From contig JBBJOI010000014.1 in assembly GCA_037721555.1 (NCBI GenBank), positions 4,255-68,254 of the forward strand: 64,000 nt of DNA. Reading direction: 5' to 3'. Shown piece by piece: positions 53,043-60,047 of the stretch. Under the pieces are notes generated by a model. The model was not told where the DNA came from, ran no database searches, and saw nothing but the letters and a program-made list of their open reading frames with translations. This DNA is from Gaiellasilicea sp037721555 (GTDB lineage: Bacteria > Actinomycetota > Thermoleophilia > Gaiellales > Gaiellaceae). The first letter of the stretch is position 1; each line of letters opens with the position of its first letter. Position numbers and translations under genes: made by a program.

Positions 53043-53593
53043 CGGCCGCGAACGTACTACCTGAACCCGAGGCAGGACGGCGGCTCAGGGAGCGCCGTGA
53101 AGCTCTGGTTGGTGAGCCGCTTGGATTAAAGGAGTGCGACCTCGCGAGTTGTCACGCGGACTGGGTCGCGGACGAAGAGCAGAATGCCGATGGCCCGATG
53201 GCTCCTTCTGCTCGCCGCGGGTGACGGGAAACTCCTGCACGGGACTGCTCTCGCGCGCGACCCGTTCGGAGCTTGTTCGCGATACCCCGGCCAGACGATT
53301 TGTGCAGCGCGGCGTCTGCACGGCGATCACCGGCAACCACCAAGCCGGACGGGTCACTAACGCTGACGCCGCTGTCCGCACCGCCCCGCGTCCGAACGCG
53401 CTCCCGGTCACAGACGCCTCCGCACTCCCGTTCGTCTGGTCTTCGCCCGACACCCAACGGCCCCCGGCCGGCTGGGTCGCCGCCGGCGTCGTCTCCGTCG
53501 GCGAGGCCTTTCCGTCGTACACGGCTAGGGACGCGGCGAGGCGTGCCGGGCACAGCTTTCCTGAAGGAGTGATGTAAGGCTGGCGGACTTCCG
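53043..53593. other. 551-bp gap with overlapping weak frames
   Basis: Open frames on plus (53134-53577) and minus (53085-53657) overlap almost fully. Neither has a ribosome site, a recognisable motif or a plausible fold. I do not support a gene here. Confidence 0.4.
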
Positions 53594-54265
53594 CTATGGG
53601 CGGTCTGTGCGGGGCGTGTCTTGTGTTTTGGCGGTCTCGATGAGTGCTGCGAGCCACGCGCGCTCATCGGGCGGTACCTCCTGCGCCACCGTCGCGTCGC
53701 GTGACGGTAGCTCGCTGGCGACGCGGTAGGTATTTCGAGTCCGGCTCATGAATCCGTAGCCGACGAGCTCGCGCCGGAGAGTCGCGACGTCGTCGTGCGA
53801 GCGGCCGAGAATGGCGTTGACATCGCTCTCGCTGTAATCGCGACCCGCCTCGAAGCCGGACATAAGCCGCTGTAGAACACCGACGCGCTTCTTCCGCTTC
53901 ACGGGAATGCTCGTGAGGCGCCCGCCAGAGAAGAACGCGGACACGTCATCATCTGCCTCGGTGTTAGCGCGGCGAGCGTTCTCGGCGGACGCAGTGGAAG
54001 CGAGTCGTTGCATGCCTCGACTATCGAGGGTGTAGCGGCGTCGCTGTCCTTCCCGCGTTACTCGAACGATCCCAGCCGACTCCAGACGTGCCATGTGGTG
54101 ACTGATGGTCGCGGCCCGGAGGCCGAGCACTTGGCCAAGCTCGGTACCTGTGCGAGGACGCTCCGCGATCGCAGCGACCGCGCGGAGCCGGTTCGGCTCT
54201 GCCAGCGCTTTCAAGGCCATGACGATCCGCGAGAGTCTCTCGTCTTCCGTTACCTCTTCGATCAT
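53594..54265 (-). CDS. ArsR-type winged helix plus DUF2087 regulator
   Basis: A 223-residue protein. Residues about 10-85 form an ArsR-like winged helix (VMALKALAEPNRLRAVAAI, GTELGQVLGLRAATISHHMARLESAGIV). Residues about 130-200 form a DUF2087 domain (GRLTSIPVKRKKRVGVLQRLM, YSESDVNAILGRSHDDVATLRRELVGYGFM), which is often fused to such helices. No metal-binding cysteines are seen in the ArsR part. The start at 54265 begins the conserved region; an upstream ATG at 54328 is possible. The regulated gene is not obvious. Confidence 0.82.
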   Translation of the reverse strand: MIEEVTEDERLSRIVMALKALAEPNRLRAVAAIAERPRTGTELGQVLGLRAATISHHMARLESAGIVRVTREGQRRRYTLDSRGMQRLASTASAENARRANTEADDDVSAFFSGGRLTSIPVKRKKRVGVLQRLMSGFEAGRDYSESDVNAILGRSHDDVATLRRELVGYGFMSRTRNTYRVASELPSRDATVAQEVPPDERAWLAALIETAKTQDTPRTDRP

Positions 54266-54374
54266 TGTCGAAGTATCGGAACAAACCGGGCTGCGGTCGC
54301 GAACTACCGCGACCGCCTCATTTGTCATTTCGCGAACTGTGAGTGTGTGACGCGTGCGGTAGGGTCAGCCACTC

Positions 54375-54497
54375 GTGCCGGTAGGACAGGAACTCATCAT
54401 CCTGATGAACCTCCCCCTGCCGCAGCTTCGAAGGCTCGCGAAGGCCGCCGGGGTCTTTCCAGAGGGAGGAATGACGAAGTGGGACTACGCGAACTAA
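54375..54497 (+). CDS. possible 40-residue protein or fragment
   Basis: The frame from GTG 54375 reads VPVGQELIILMNLPLPQLRRLAKAAG and ends with EGGMTKWDYAN. The LPQLRRLAKAAGVF segment resembles a small helix-extended-helix (SAP-like) motif. It is short and lacks a good ribosome site, so it could be the remnant of a longer gene. Confidence 0.28.
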   Translation: MPVGQELIILMNLPLPQLRRLAKAAGVFPEGGMTKWDYAN

Positions 54498-54657
54498 TCG
54501 GCACGATGGGCACCGTGATCGGGCGCCGGTCGGCTCTACTCCAATTGACCTCAAGCTTCGCCACTAACGGTACGGGAAGCTCGTCTGACACTCAGGCTTT
54601 CCCCTACGCGCCGCAATGGACTTCGCTCCCGAGGCCACTCACGAGCAACAGGAAGGG

Positions 54658-54687
54658 TTGAGGCCGTTGCTAAGGCAACGGCCTCAA
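54658..54687. terminator. hairpin after the secreted-protein operon
   Basis: TTGAGGCCGTTGC (54658-54670) and GCAACGGCCTCAA (54675-54687) form a perfect 13-bp stem with a 4-nt loop, 11 bases beyond the stop of the minus-strand operon that ends at 54698. Confidence 0.8.
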
Positions 54688-54697
54688 CGCGGCTTAC

Positions 54698-54949
54698 TCA
54701 GATGGGATGTTGACGATGCTCTAGGAAACGTCTGCCCGCGACGCCAAGAGCTGCGCCGGCAGTGGAGATTAGCGTAAGAACGCCAAGCCCGATGCACCAC
54801 GCTTCTCCTACCCCATTACCCCACCGGTCCATACTGAGTCCGAGGAAGTAGAGCGGCCACACTAGCGCGACGAAGCCAAGGACGATCCATCGGCCCGTCA
54901 CGATACCGACGCCGCAGGACGCTATTGCGCTTGCGATCCCTGCGGTCAT
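54698..54949 (-). CDS. small membrane protein, two helices
   Basis: An 83-residue protein with hydrophobic segments at about 5-40 (two possible helices around GRW) and 52-72, and a basic C-terminus (GRRFLEHRQH). ATG 54949 overlaps the stop of the upstream gene (ATGA), so the two are coupled. The family is unknown. Base composition is less GC-rich than the surroundings. Confidence 0.65.
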   Translation of the reverse strand: MTAGIASAIASCGVGIVTGRWIVLGFVALVWPLYFLGLSMDRWGNGVGEAWCIGLGVLTLISTAGAALGVAGRRFLEHRQHPI

Positions 54950-55530
54950 GAGCAGTTTAGATTTCCGGTCAGCGCGCCAGGCGTCGGCGGCGGAAGAAGA
55001 TTCCCCTTTTCGACCAGGTTGTTCACCCCTACGAGCGCAGCGGCGATTGTCAACGCTTCGGACGACGATCTCGCAAAGATAACCACGGTTGAAGATCCAG
55101 TTTGGATCTCCAGCCGTCGACCGTCTTCAAAGAAGGCCGCCGGAACACCTCGAACCGTCGTCGCCTCCGCCTTCACGCTCTGCGGACCTTTGTAGAACGA
55201 CGGATTACGCGAGCACGCTGCCCACGTCTGAATCTCTGCTGGCGGCGCACAGCCGGTGTCGGATGTGACCTCGCAGCTGCCGTAGATGAACGAGACGTAG
55301 TTGGTCGGTCTATCATTCCTGCGCAAGACCGCCACGAGTGGTACGCCTACCGTCGTCGTGCCGGCATTGTAGACGGGGAAGTCCGCGAAGGTACTCGCTG
55401 CTTGTAGCGTGAAGGTGCTCTTCGGCGTGACCACAGCCGGACGTGGAGTGTCGTCGGCGGCAGCGATCGCAACTACGATGAACACTCCGGCCCCAAGTAC
55501 AGCCAGCATTATAACGAGTCGACTAGCCAT
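54946..55530 (-). CDS. exported or membrane-anchored protein
   Basis: A 194-residue protein with an N-terminal signal or anchor helix (LVIMLAVLGAGVFIVVAIAAA). The outer part contains STFADFPVYNAGTTTVGVPL, three Cys (CEVT, GCAPP, AACSRN) plus a terminal NCS, and EATTVRGVPAAFFEDGRRLEIQTGSSTVVIFA, a pattern seen in small exported proteins that compare or bind lipids, though I cannot assign a family. It lies between the secreted protein gene (11 bp upstream) and the small membrane protein (ATGA overlap). Confidence 0.68.
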   Translation of the reverse strand: MASRLVIMLAVLGAGVFIVVAIAAADDTPRPAVVTPKSTFTLQAASTFADFPVYNAGTTTVGVPLVAVLRRNDRPTNYVSFIYGSCEVTSDTGCAPPAEIQTWAACSRNPSFYKGPQSVKAEATTVRGVPAAFFEDGRRLEIQTGSSTVVIFARSSSEALTIAAALVGVNNLVEKGNLLPPPTPGALTGNLNCS

Positions 55531-55541
55531 TGCAGTTCCCC

Positions 55542-56132
55542 CTAGTCACTGATTTGATGCTGTGACATGAATACGACGTTGCCGTCAGAGCCAGCATAAC
55601 CTCCGTCGCACTGCTGGAAGTTCTGCGTGTTGCCCCACCATGAGTAATATCCCGAGTGCCCTGGCAGTCCATCAAGTGCAAAGAACAGATTGTTACGCCC
55701 TTGGTCGAATCCGCTGCCGCGATCTCCGTTCGCGTCGACCGCATGACCGCACGTGATGACAAAATCCTCGTGATGCGCGTCGCCTACGGTCGTATATCCT
55801 AGTGTTGTGTCATAATGGATTGGGTGAAGTCGTATATGGTTTCTGCTCCCAGTTCCGTCAGCCCGATGCGCCGTTGTGTTGTAACAGTTTCCATGATCGA
55901 CGAACGTCTGATTGGAACCACTCGTGTTGCCCCAACCGGCATGAGTTTCGATGCTCGCGACGGCACGCTGCCATGTTCCCCAGTCTTGAAAAATAAAGTT
56001 AAGCGGATCGATTCGGTTTGATGTCGTGCCTGGACACGGCTCCTTGTGCGTGTAGCTGCCCGTATCGAAGTGGGCCAAGGCGGGGCTGGCCAAACCAACC
56101 ACGAGTACTGTAAGAAAGAGCGCTAATCTCAT
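55542..56132 (-). CDS. secreted protein rich in Trp, Tyr, Asn and Gly
   Basis: A 196-residue protein with a signal peptide (MRLALFLTVLVVGLASPALAH). The mature part contains WQRAVASIETHAGWGNTSGSN, NHIRLHPIHYD, HHEDFVITCGHAVDANGDRGSGFDQGRNNLFF and a Gly/Trp-rich end. Four Cys could form two disulfides. Histidine and aspartate clusters (AHHEDF, CGHAVD) could bind metal or act in catalysis, but no family match is evident. First gene of a three-gene operon in a locally lower-GC segment. Confidence 0.7.
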   Translation of the reverse strand: MRLALFLTVLVVGLASPALAHFDTGSYTHKEPCPGTTSNRIDPLNFIFQDWGTWQRAVASIETHAGWGNTSGSNQTFVDHGNCYNTTAHRADGTGSRNHIRLHPIHYDTTLGYTTVGDAHHEDFVITCGHAVDANGDRGSGFDQGRNNLFFALDGLPGHSGYYSWWGNTQNFQQCDGGYAGSDGNVVFMSQHQISD

Positions 56133-56680
56133 GAAAGAAAACTCCTCCGTGGAAACCGGACGGCAACTTTCTTAGGCAGGCTCGAAACAATCTTTTTCGA
56201 CATCGTTTCGAGAGCAGTGCTGACGTTGCGGTAACGTTGATAGCGTGTGTGTCGCGTGGAACCGTCATCTTGAACCTCCATCGTCGGATTCAAGATTACT
56301 CCTGCCGCAAAAGAAGAGCGATCAAGCTCTAGGCGTCCCCTTCTTAGGACGCTTGTGCGAGACGTCTCAGTAGCGTACGTCCCGCTTGGCTCCGTCATCT
56401 TGAACCTCCCTGGTGGGATTCAAGACCACTCCGCCGCAAGAAGAGCGATCCAGCTCTGGTATGTCGACTTCATTCGTAGCGCGGACCGTTGCCACTGTCA
56501 AATCAGCCGAAAGGAACCTAATCTTACGGCAAAGGTGGCAAAACTCACTGAGACTACTAGCGCGCGAAAATGGGTCTTGTCGGCAGCCGCATGAGCCGTG
56601 GTAGACCGCCTCTTGCCCGCGGCGGGTGCGACCGCCCACTCGTCTCGGCCGGCCCAGGCGCCGCAGCGTTGGCAGCGGAT
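56133..56680. other. lower-GC leader region with tandem repeat
   Basis: No confident gene is seen. It holds the two 90-bp repeats (56241-56333 and 56371-56459). Short minus-strand frames start inside each repeat, but they have no conserved motif. Confidence 0.45.
56241..56459 (-). repeat. two 90-bp direct repeats, each with a ribosome site and start codon
   Basis: Copy 1 (about 56241-56333) and copy 2 (about 56371-56459) are offset by 130 bp and about 80 percent alike. On the minus strand each carries AGAGCT.GATCGCTCTTCTT, then GATTC or GATCC-like sequence, then GGAGGTTCAAGATGACGG, that is a perfect ribosome site 6 bases before an ATG. They look like a duplicated 5' leader for the exported-protein operon that begins at 56132. 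Confidence 0.65.
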
Positions 56681-56689
56681 TGAGTCGAG

Positions 56690-57130
56690 AGCTCGCTCTC
56701 GAGTTCGCCGAGGCCGGTCGACCGACCAGCAGATGCGTCCGCAGGCCTCGATCGCCCCGGCCACGAAGAGGTTCATCCCGTCGCCGGCCGCGTTTCCCTT
56801 CCGGCGCTCGAGGCGCAGGTCCGTGACGAGGCCGACGATGCCGCGGTACCGCCTCCCGTCGCGTTCGACGAGTCTCGGCGAACATCCGATCTCGCAGGCC
56901 GTGCCGTCGTCGATGCTCGGCCCGTCGAGCCAGGCGAGCAAGCACGTTCGCGGAGCGCACGCCCTCCGCGTCGACGTGGTACACCTCGGCGGGAGTGAGT
57001 TGCGTCAGCTCGCCGAACTGCTCGTGCGGCACGAAGCACTCGAACCCCTCGCCGTGAAGCCTCGCTGCAAGTCCGTCGAGCCCACACCCGCTCGGCCCTC
57101 GGAGAAGAGAGCGCCCGCGACGTAGGTGCG
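56690..57130 (-). pseudogene. nucleoside 2-deoxyribosyltransferase remnant
   Basis: Three frames rebuild a nucleoside 2-deoxyribosyltransferase-like protein: YVAGALFSE, then DGLAARLHGEGFECFVPHEQ and PAEVYHVDAEGVRSANVL, then LAWLDGPSIDDGTACEIG (catalytic-loop Asp/Glu region), RGIVGLVTDLRLERR and MNLFVAGAIEACGRICWSVD. Frame changes lie near 57100, 57080 and 56943. Each is repaired by removing one base, two of them in G/C runs. No start codon is visible upstream of YVAGA. Such enzymes swap bases on deoxynucleosides in salvage or phage conflict. Confidence 0.7.
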
Positions 57131-57378
57131 CTACGACGAGGGGAAGTGAATTGACGCCGTCGGCGAACGATCGGTCAGGAGGTCGGTGCCGGGATCGGCT
57201 CGTTCGTGGGCTTGGCCCAGTCTTGATGATGGTCGTGGGGTTCTCAGTGCTCACGCACCGCTACGACCGGATCAAGGCCAAGGCGGCCGGACGCGACTAC
57301 GACCCGTTCTAGTCCGGCGGGCCCGGCAGACTGCAGGGCGTTGACGGAGGTAAGCGAGCCTCCTAGTGTCGGCTGCGC

Positions 57379-57825
57379 ATGCACGCGTCCGGTAGCGATT
57401 GGCAGCCCTCTATCACCGTCGATCCCGGCCCGTACGAGGCTGCGATCGTCGGCTGGCAGGGGTTCTGGATCACAGTCCTTGCCGGGCCGCGGCGCCCCGA
57501 GGAGAAGCGCGGCGGCGAGCAGCGTCCGATCCGGATCCCCCGCCCGACCAAGCCGCCGGTGACGGCGCGCTTCGAGCGCTCGGTGGCCGACGCCCTCGCC
57601 CAGGAGCCGCCCGAGCTCGAGGACTTCGCCGACATCCCGCCCGAGCACCTGCCGTACTGGTACGAGGAAGGGATACGTGAGGAGGAAGAGGCGGTGCCAA
57701 GCCGCAATGAGCGCACCATCGTTCGCGTCTTCGAGGGCACCAACGTCATCGACCTCGACAAGCATGCCGACCTGATCGAGCAGGCACGGGCCGCACGCGC
57801 CGAGATCTTGATCCGCTTCAAGTGA
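57379..57825 (+). CDS. unknown soluble protein, first gene of a pair
   Basis: A 148-residue acidic protein. It begins MHASGSDWQPSITVDPGPYEAAIVGW. The middle has Pro/Arg-rich linkers (RIPRPTKPP) and an acidic stretch (YWYEEGIREEEEA), and the end is VFEGTNVIDLDKHADLIEQARAARAEIL. No family is recognised. The next gene starts 7 bp later on the same strand, so the two probably form an operon. Confidence 0.6.
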   Translation: MHASGSDWQPSITVDPGPYEAAIVGWQGFWITVLAGPRRPEEKRGGEQRPIRIPRPTKPPVTARFERSVADALAQEPPELEDFADIPPEHLPYWYEEGIREEEEAVPSRNERTIVRVFEGTNVIDLDKHADLIEQARAARAEILIRFK

Positions 57826-57832
57826 GGCGCTG

Positions 57833-58699
57833 ATGGCTGACGAGCCTACGTCGCCTGCTGATCCGCTCGCGAAGGCCGCAGACCGCATCCGCGAGACCGC
57901 GAAATGGCTGATCACCATCTTCACAGCGGTCGGCGGAGTGCTCGTCGCCGGCAGCCAGCTGTCGGACATCGGCGATCTGTCCTTCGGGCGCTTCGTGCTC
58001 GCGCTGCTCGCCGTCTTCATCGGTCTGGCCGGTGTCGCGTTCGCCGTTAACCAAGCCGCGAGCGTCATGACCGCGAGCCGCGTCAGCCTCGGCGACCTCG
58101 CCGAGGGCAGCGGCGACGAAATGCAGAACCTGCGCACGCGCGTGAACTCCGACCCCGCGCTGCTCGTCGGCTACGCGAACGTCGGTGCCCTCAAGCAGGA
58201 GTACGTCGACCGCCATGAGAAGCAGAAGGAGACCTACGACGCCTACTACGCCGACGTCGACAGCGACATCAAGTACCGCGCGGCCGAGCTCGCCGACGCG
58301 CGCGTCGCCGCCGTTGAGCAGTCAGTTGACCGGCTGATGGCCGCCGCCAGCTTCGAACGGCTCGGCAAGGCCTTCGACGACGCCCGCAAGAAGATGTTCT
58401 GGGGCGCGCTCGTCGCTGCCGCCGGCATCGTCACCTTCGCTGCCGTCGCCCACTGGGACTCCGCCGAGGAGGAGCCGCTGAAGATCGACATTCCCGCCGA
58501 GGTCAGGCTCTCGATCACCGACCAGGGCCGGAAGCTGCTCGCCGGCCGCAACGGCGGCAAATGCACCGCGAGGACGCTGCGCGCGGTCGTCGTCGCCGTC
58601 GACGGCGAGAAGGCCGATGTCGTCACGATGCCGGCGGGCGGCTGCCGCACGGCACGCTTCAAGGTGCCGGGGAAGATCGGCGACCTCGCCGACGAGTAG
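57833..58699 (+). CDS. membrane protein with coiled coil and outer domain
   Basis: A 288-residue protein. Transmembrane helices at about 26-45 and 55-76 are followed by a long charged helical region (about 95-175, NLRTRVNSD...KQKETYDAYYADVDSDIKYRAAELADARVAAVEQ), a third helix (about 185-205) and a small C-terminal domain with two Cys (GKCTART, GGCRTARF). The arrangement of helix pair, coiled coil and helix resembles membrane effectors of defence systems, but no known effector family is matched. Second gene of the pair. Confidence 0.62.
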   Translation: MADEPTSPADPLAKAADRIRETAKWLITIFTAVGGVLVAGSQLSDIGDLSFGRFVLALLAVFIGLAGVAFAVNQAASVMTASRVSLGDLAEGSGDEMQNLRTRVNSDPALLVGYANVGALKQEYVDRHEKQKETYDAYYADVDSDIKYRAAELADARVAAVEQSVDRLMAAASFERLGKAFDDARKKMFWGALVAAAGIVTFAAVAHWDSAEEEPLKIDIPAEVRLSITDQGRKLLAGRNGGKCTARTLRAVVVAVDGEKADVVTMPAGGCRTARFKVPGKIGDLADE

Positions 58700-59607
58700 C
58701 GCAAGCGAAACGCTGCGGGACGGCGTGGTACGGAGCGCACCCTGTCGAAGACGGCGTCGAAGGGGACTACCGCGCGCGAGTTCGACCCCTATGGGGCGCG
58801 CGAGCGAGCGGCGGCGACGGTCGGAGCCGAGCGCGTCGGCGACGTCTCCCGTTTGAACAGTGTCCTCGACGATCTCGCCGCGCCCGGTGGTTTCGTTGAC
58901 GAGATGGGTACCTGAGCGAGCGCTCGGCCAGCGGCCGGCCGGCGCCGTCTTCGCCACCGTCGTCATCGATTCGACCATGCAGATCGAACCGATCCGCGAG
59001 GCCCTGGCAGCCATCGCCGGGCTCTCGTTCGACGAATGGCGTTACAACTGACGCGAGCAGCCCGACGGTCGCTGGGCGATCCGCATCTATACGGACGCCG
59101 ACGAGATGTGACACCCGCCCGCGGCGGTCGCCGACGAAGCGCCGCTAAATGCGATCGAGGTCGTCGTTCGGCATGCGCACGCTGACGAAGTCGTCGCTCT
59201 GCGCCGGGATTGACGATGGCGACCAGCTGGCACTCGAGTGATGCGAAGGCGGCGAGCTCGATGCCAGAGTCACGCCGGCGCCGCAGTGTCGCCGCTGCGC
59301 GACGCCGCTCGCCAGCGTCGTCGATCGCAAGCGTTTGCACACCGACGAGCTCGTCTACTAACACCCAGCCGCCGCGGTCGGCGTCGACGGTGTTCGAGAC
59401 GCGAAGGCGCGACTCTTCGTCCATTCAACGTGCGTGTCCGACTAGCCCGTCAACAAAAAGCGCGCAAGAACGTCTTCATCGAGGAGACGGTGACAGCATG
59501 AGCAGCATCCACGAGTACGAACTCGCCGCAGCATGAGGGGTGGTCATCGGCTCCGCTCGCCGCGCGGTGTGATTCCTCGATTTAGACGATCGATCGAGGA
59601 GGGCGTG
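58700..59607. other. gap with short decayed frames
   Basis: Between 58976 and 59110 a plus frame reads MQIEPIREALAAIAGLSFDEW, a stop, then REQPDGRWAIRIYTDADEM. It looks like a broken small gene. A minus-strand remnant (59145-59424) is listed separately. No intact gene is supported. Confidence 0.4.
59145..59424 (-). pseudogene. small unknown protein, frameshifted
   Basis: From ATG 59424 the frame reads MDEESRLRVSNTVDADRGGW, VLVDELVGVQTLAIDDAGERR and LASLECQLVAIVNPG-like sequence. Near 59205 the sensible reading moves to another frame, AQSDDFVSVRMPNDDLDRI, and ends at 59145. The rebuilt product would have about 93 residues. The family is unknown. Confidence 0.35.
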
Positions 59608-59790
59608 ATGTGGCAGCAGGGTCAGGTGTTCAAGCTGAAGGCGAAGGGTGCGGACGGGCAGCTGCTGTGGCCGTACCGCTATCGGCTCGAGGGGCGCGGG
59701 TCGCCGAGGCCGCAGATCGGCGCGTTCGCGACTCGCGCTGAGGCGCTGAAGGCTCTCGAGAAGGTGCTCGCACGACTCGCGCCGATCTAG
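59608..59790 (+). CDS. 60-residue protein resembling an integrase arm-binding domain
   Basis: A 60-residue protein from ATG 59608, 5 bases after GAGGAGG. GQVFKLKAKGADGQLLWPYRYRLEGRG and QIGAFATRAEALKALEKVLARL match the three-stranded sheet plus helix of the N-terminal arm-type DNA-binding domain of tyrosine recombinases. The catalytic domain is absent, so it may be a DNA-binding accessory protein or a stranded 5' fragment with its own stop. Confidence 0.6.
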   Translation: MWQQGQVFKLKAKGADGQLLWPYRYRLEGRGSPRPQIGAFATRAEALKALEKVLARLAPI

Positions 59791-60047
59791 CGCTTGTCGT
59801 CGTTGAACATCGCGTCCCGCGCGACCGCTCGACGGACCGGGTCACTGATCAGCACTGATCCGAATTTTCGGCACCCACAGGCGTGGGAAGCGCGCCCGAA
59901 GTTAGTGAAGCGCCAGATCTTTTCCCTCCTCGAGTGGACCACTGCCTTCCCGGTAGTTGTCCCGTTACCTCTCGCAGTCGATGCGGCGTCGGCGAAGGGA
60001 TGCGAATCGGGATTGGGAAGCGAATAAGCTCGATGGGTCGTGCCGTC

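Noticed and set aside
53085..53657. Gene on either strand in the gap after the MFS gene
   Set aside because: The two overlapping frames lack ribosome sites and recognisable motifs; composition is that of high-GC shadows.
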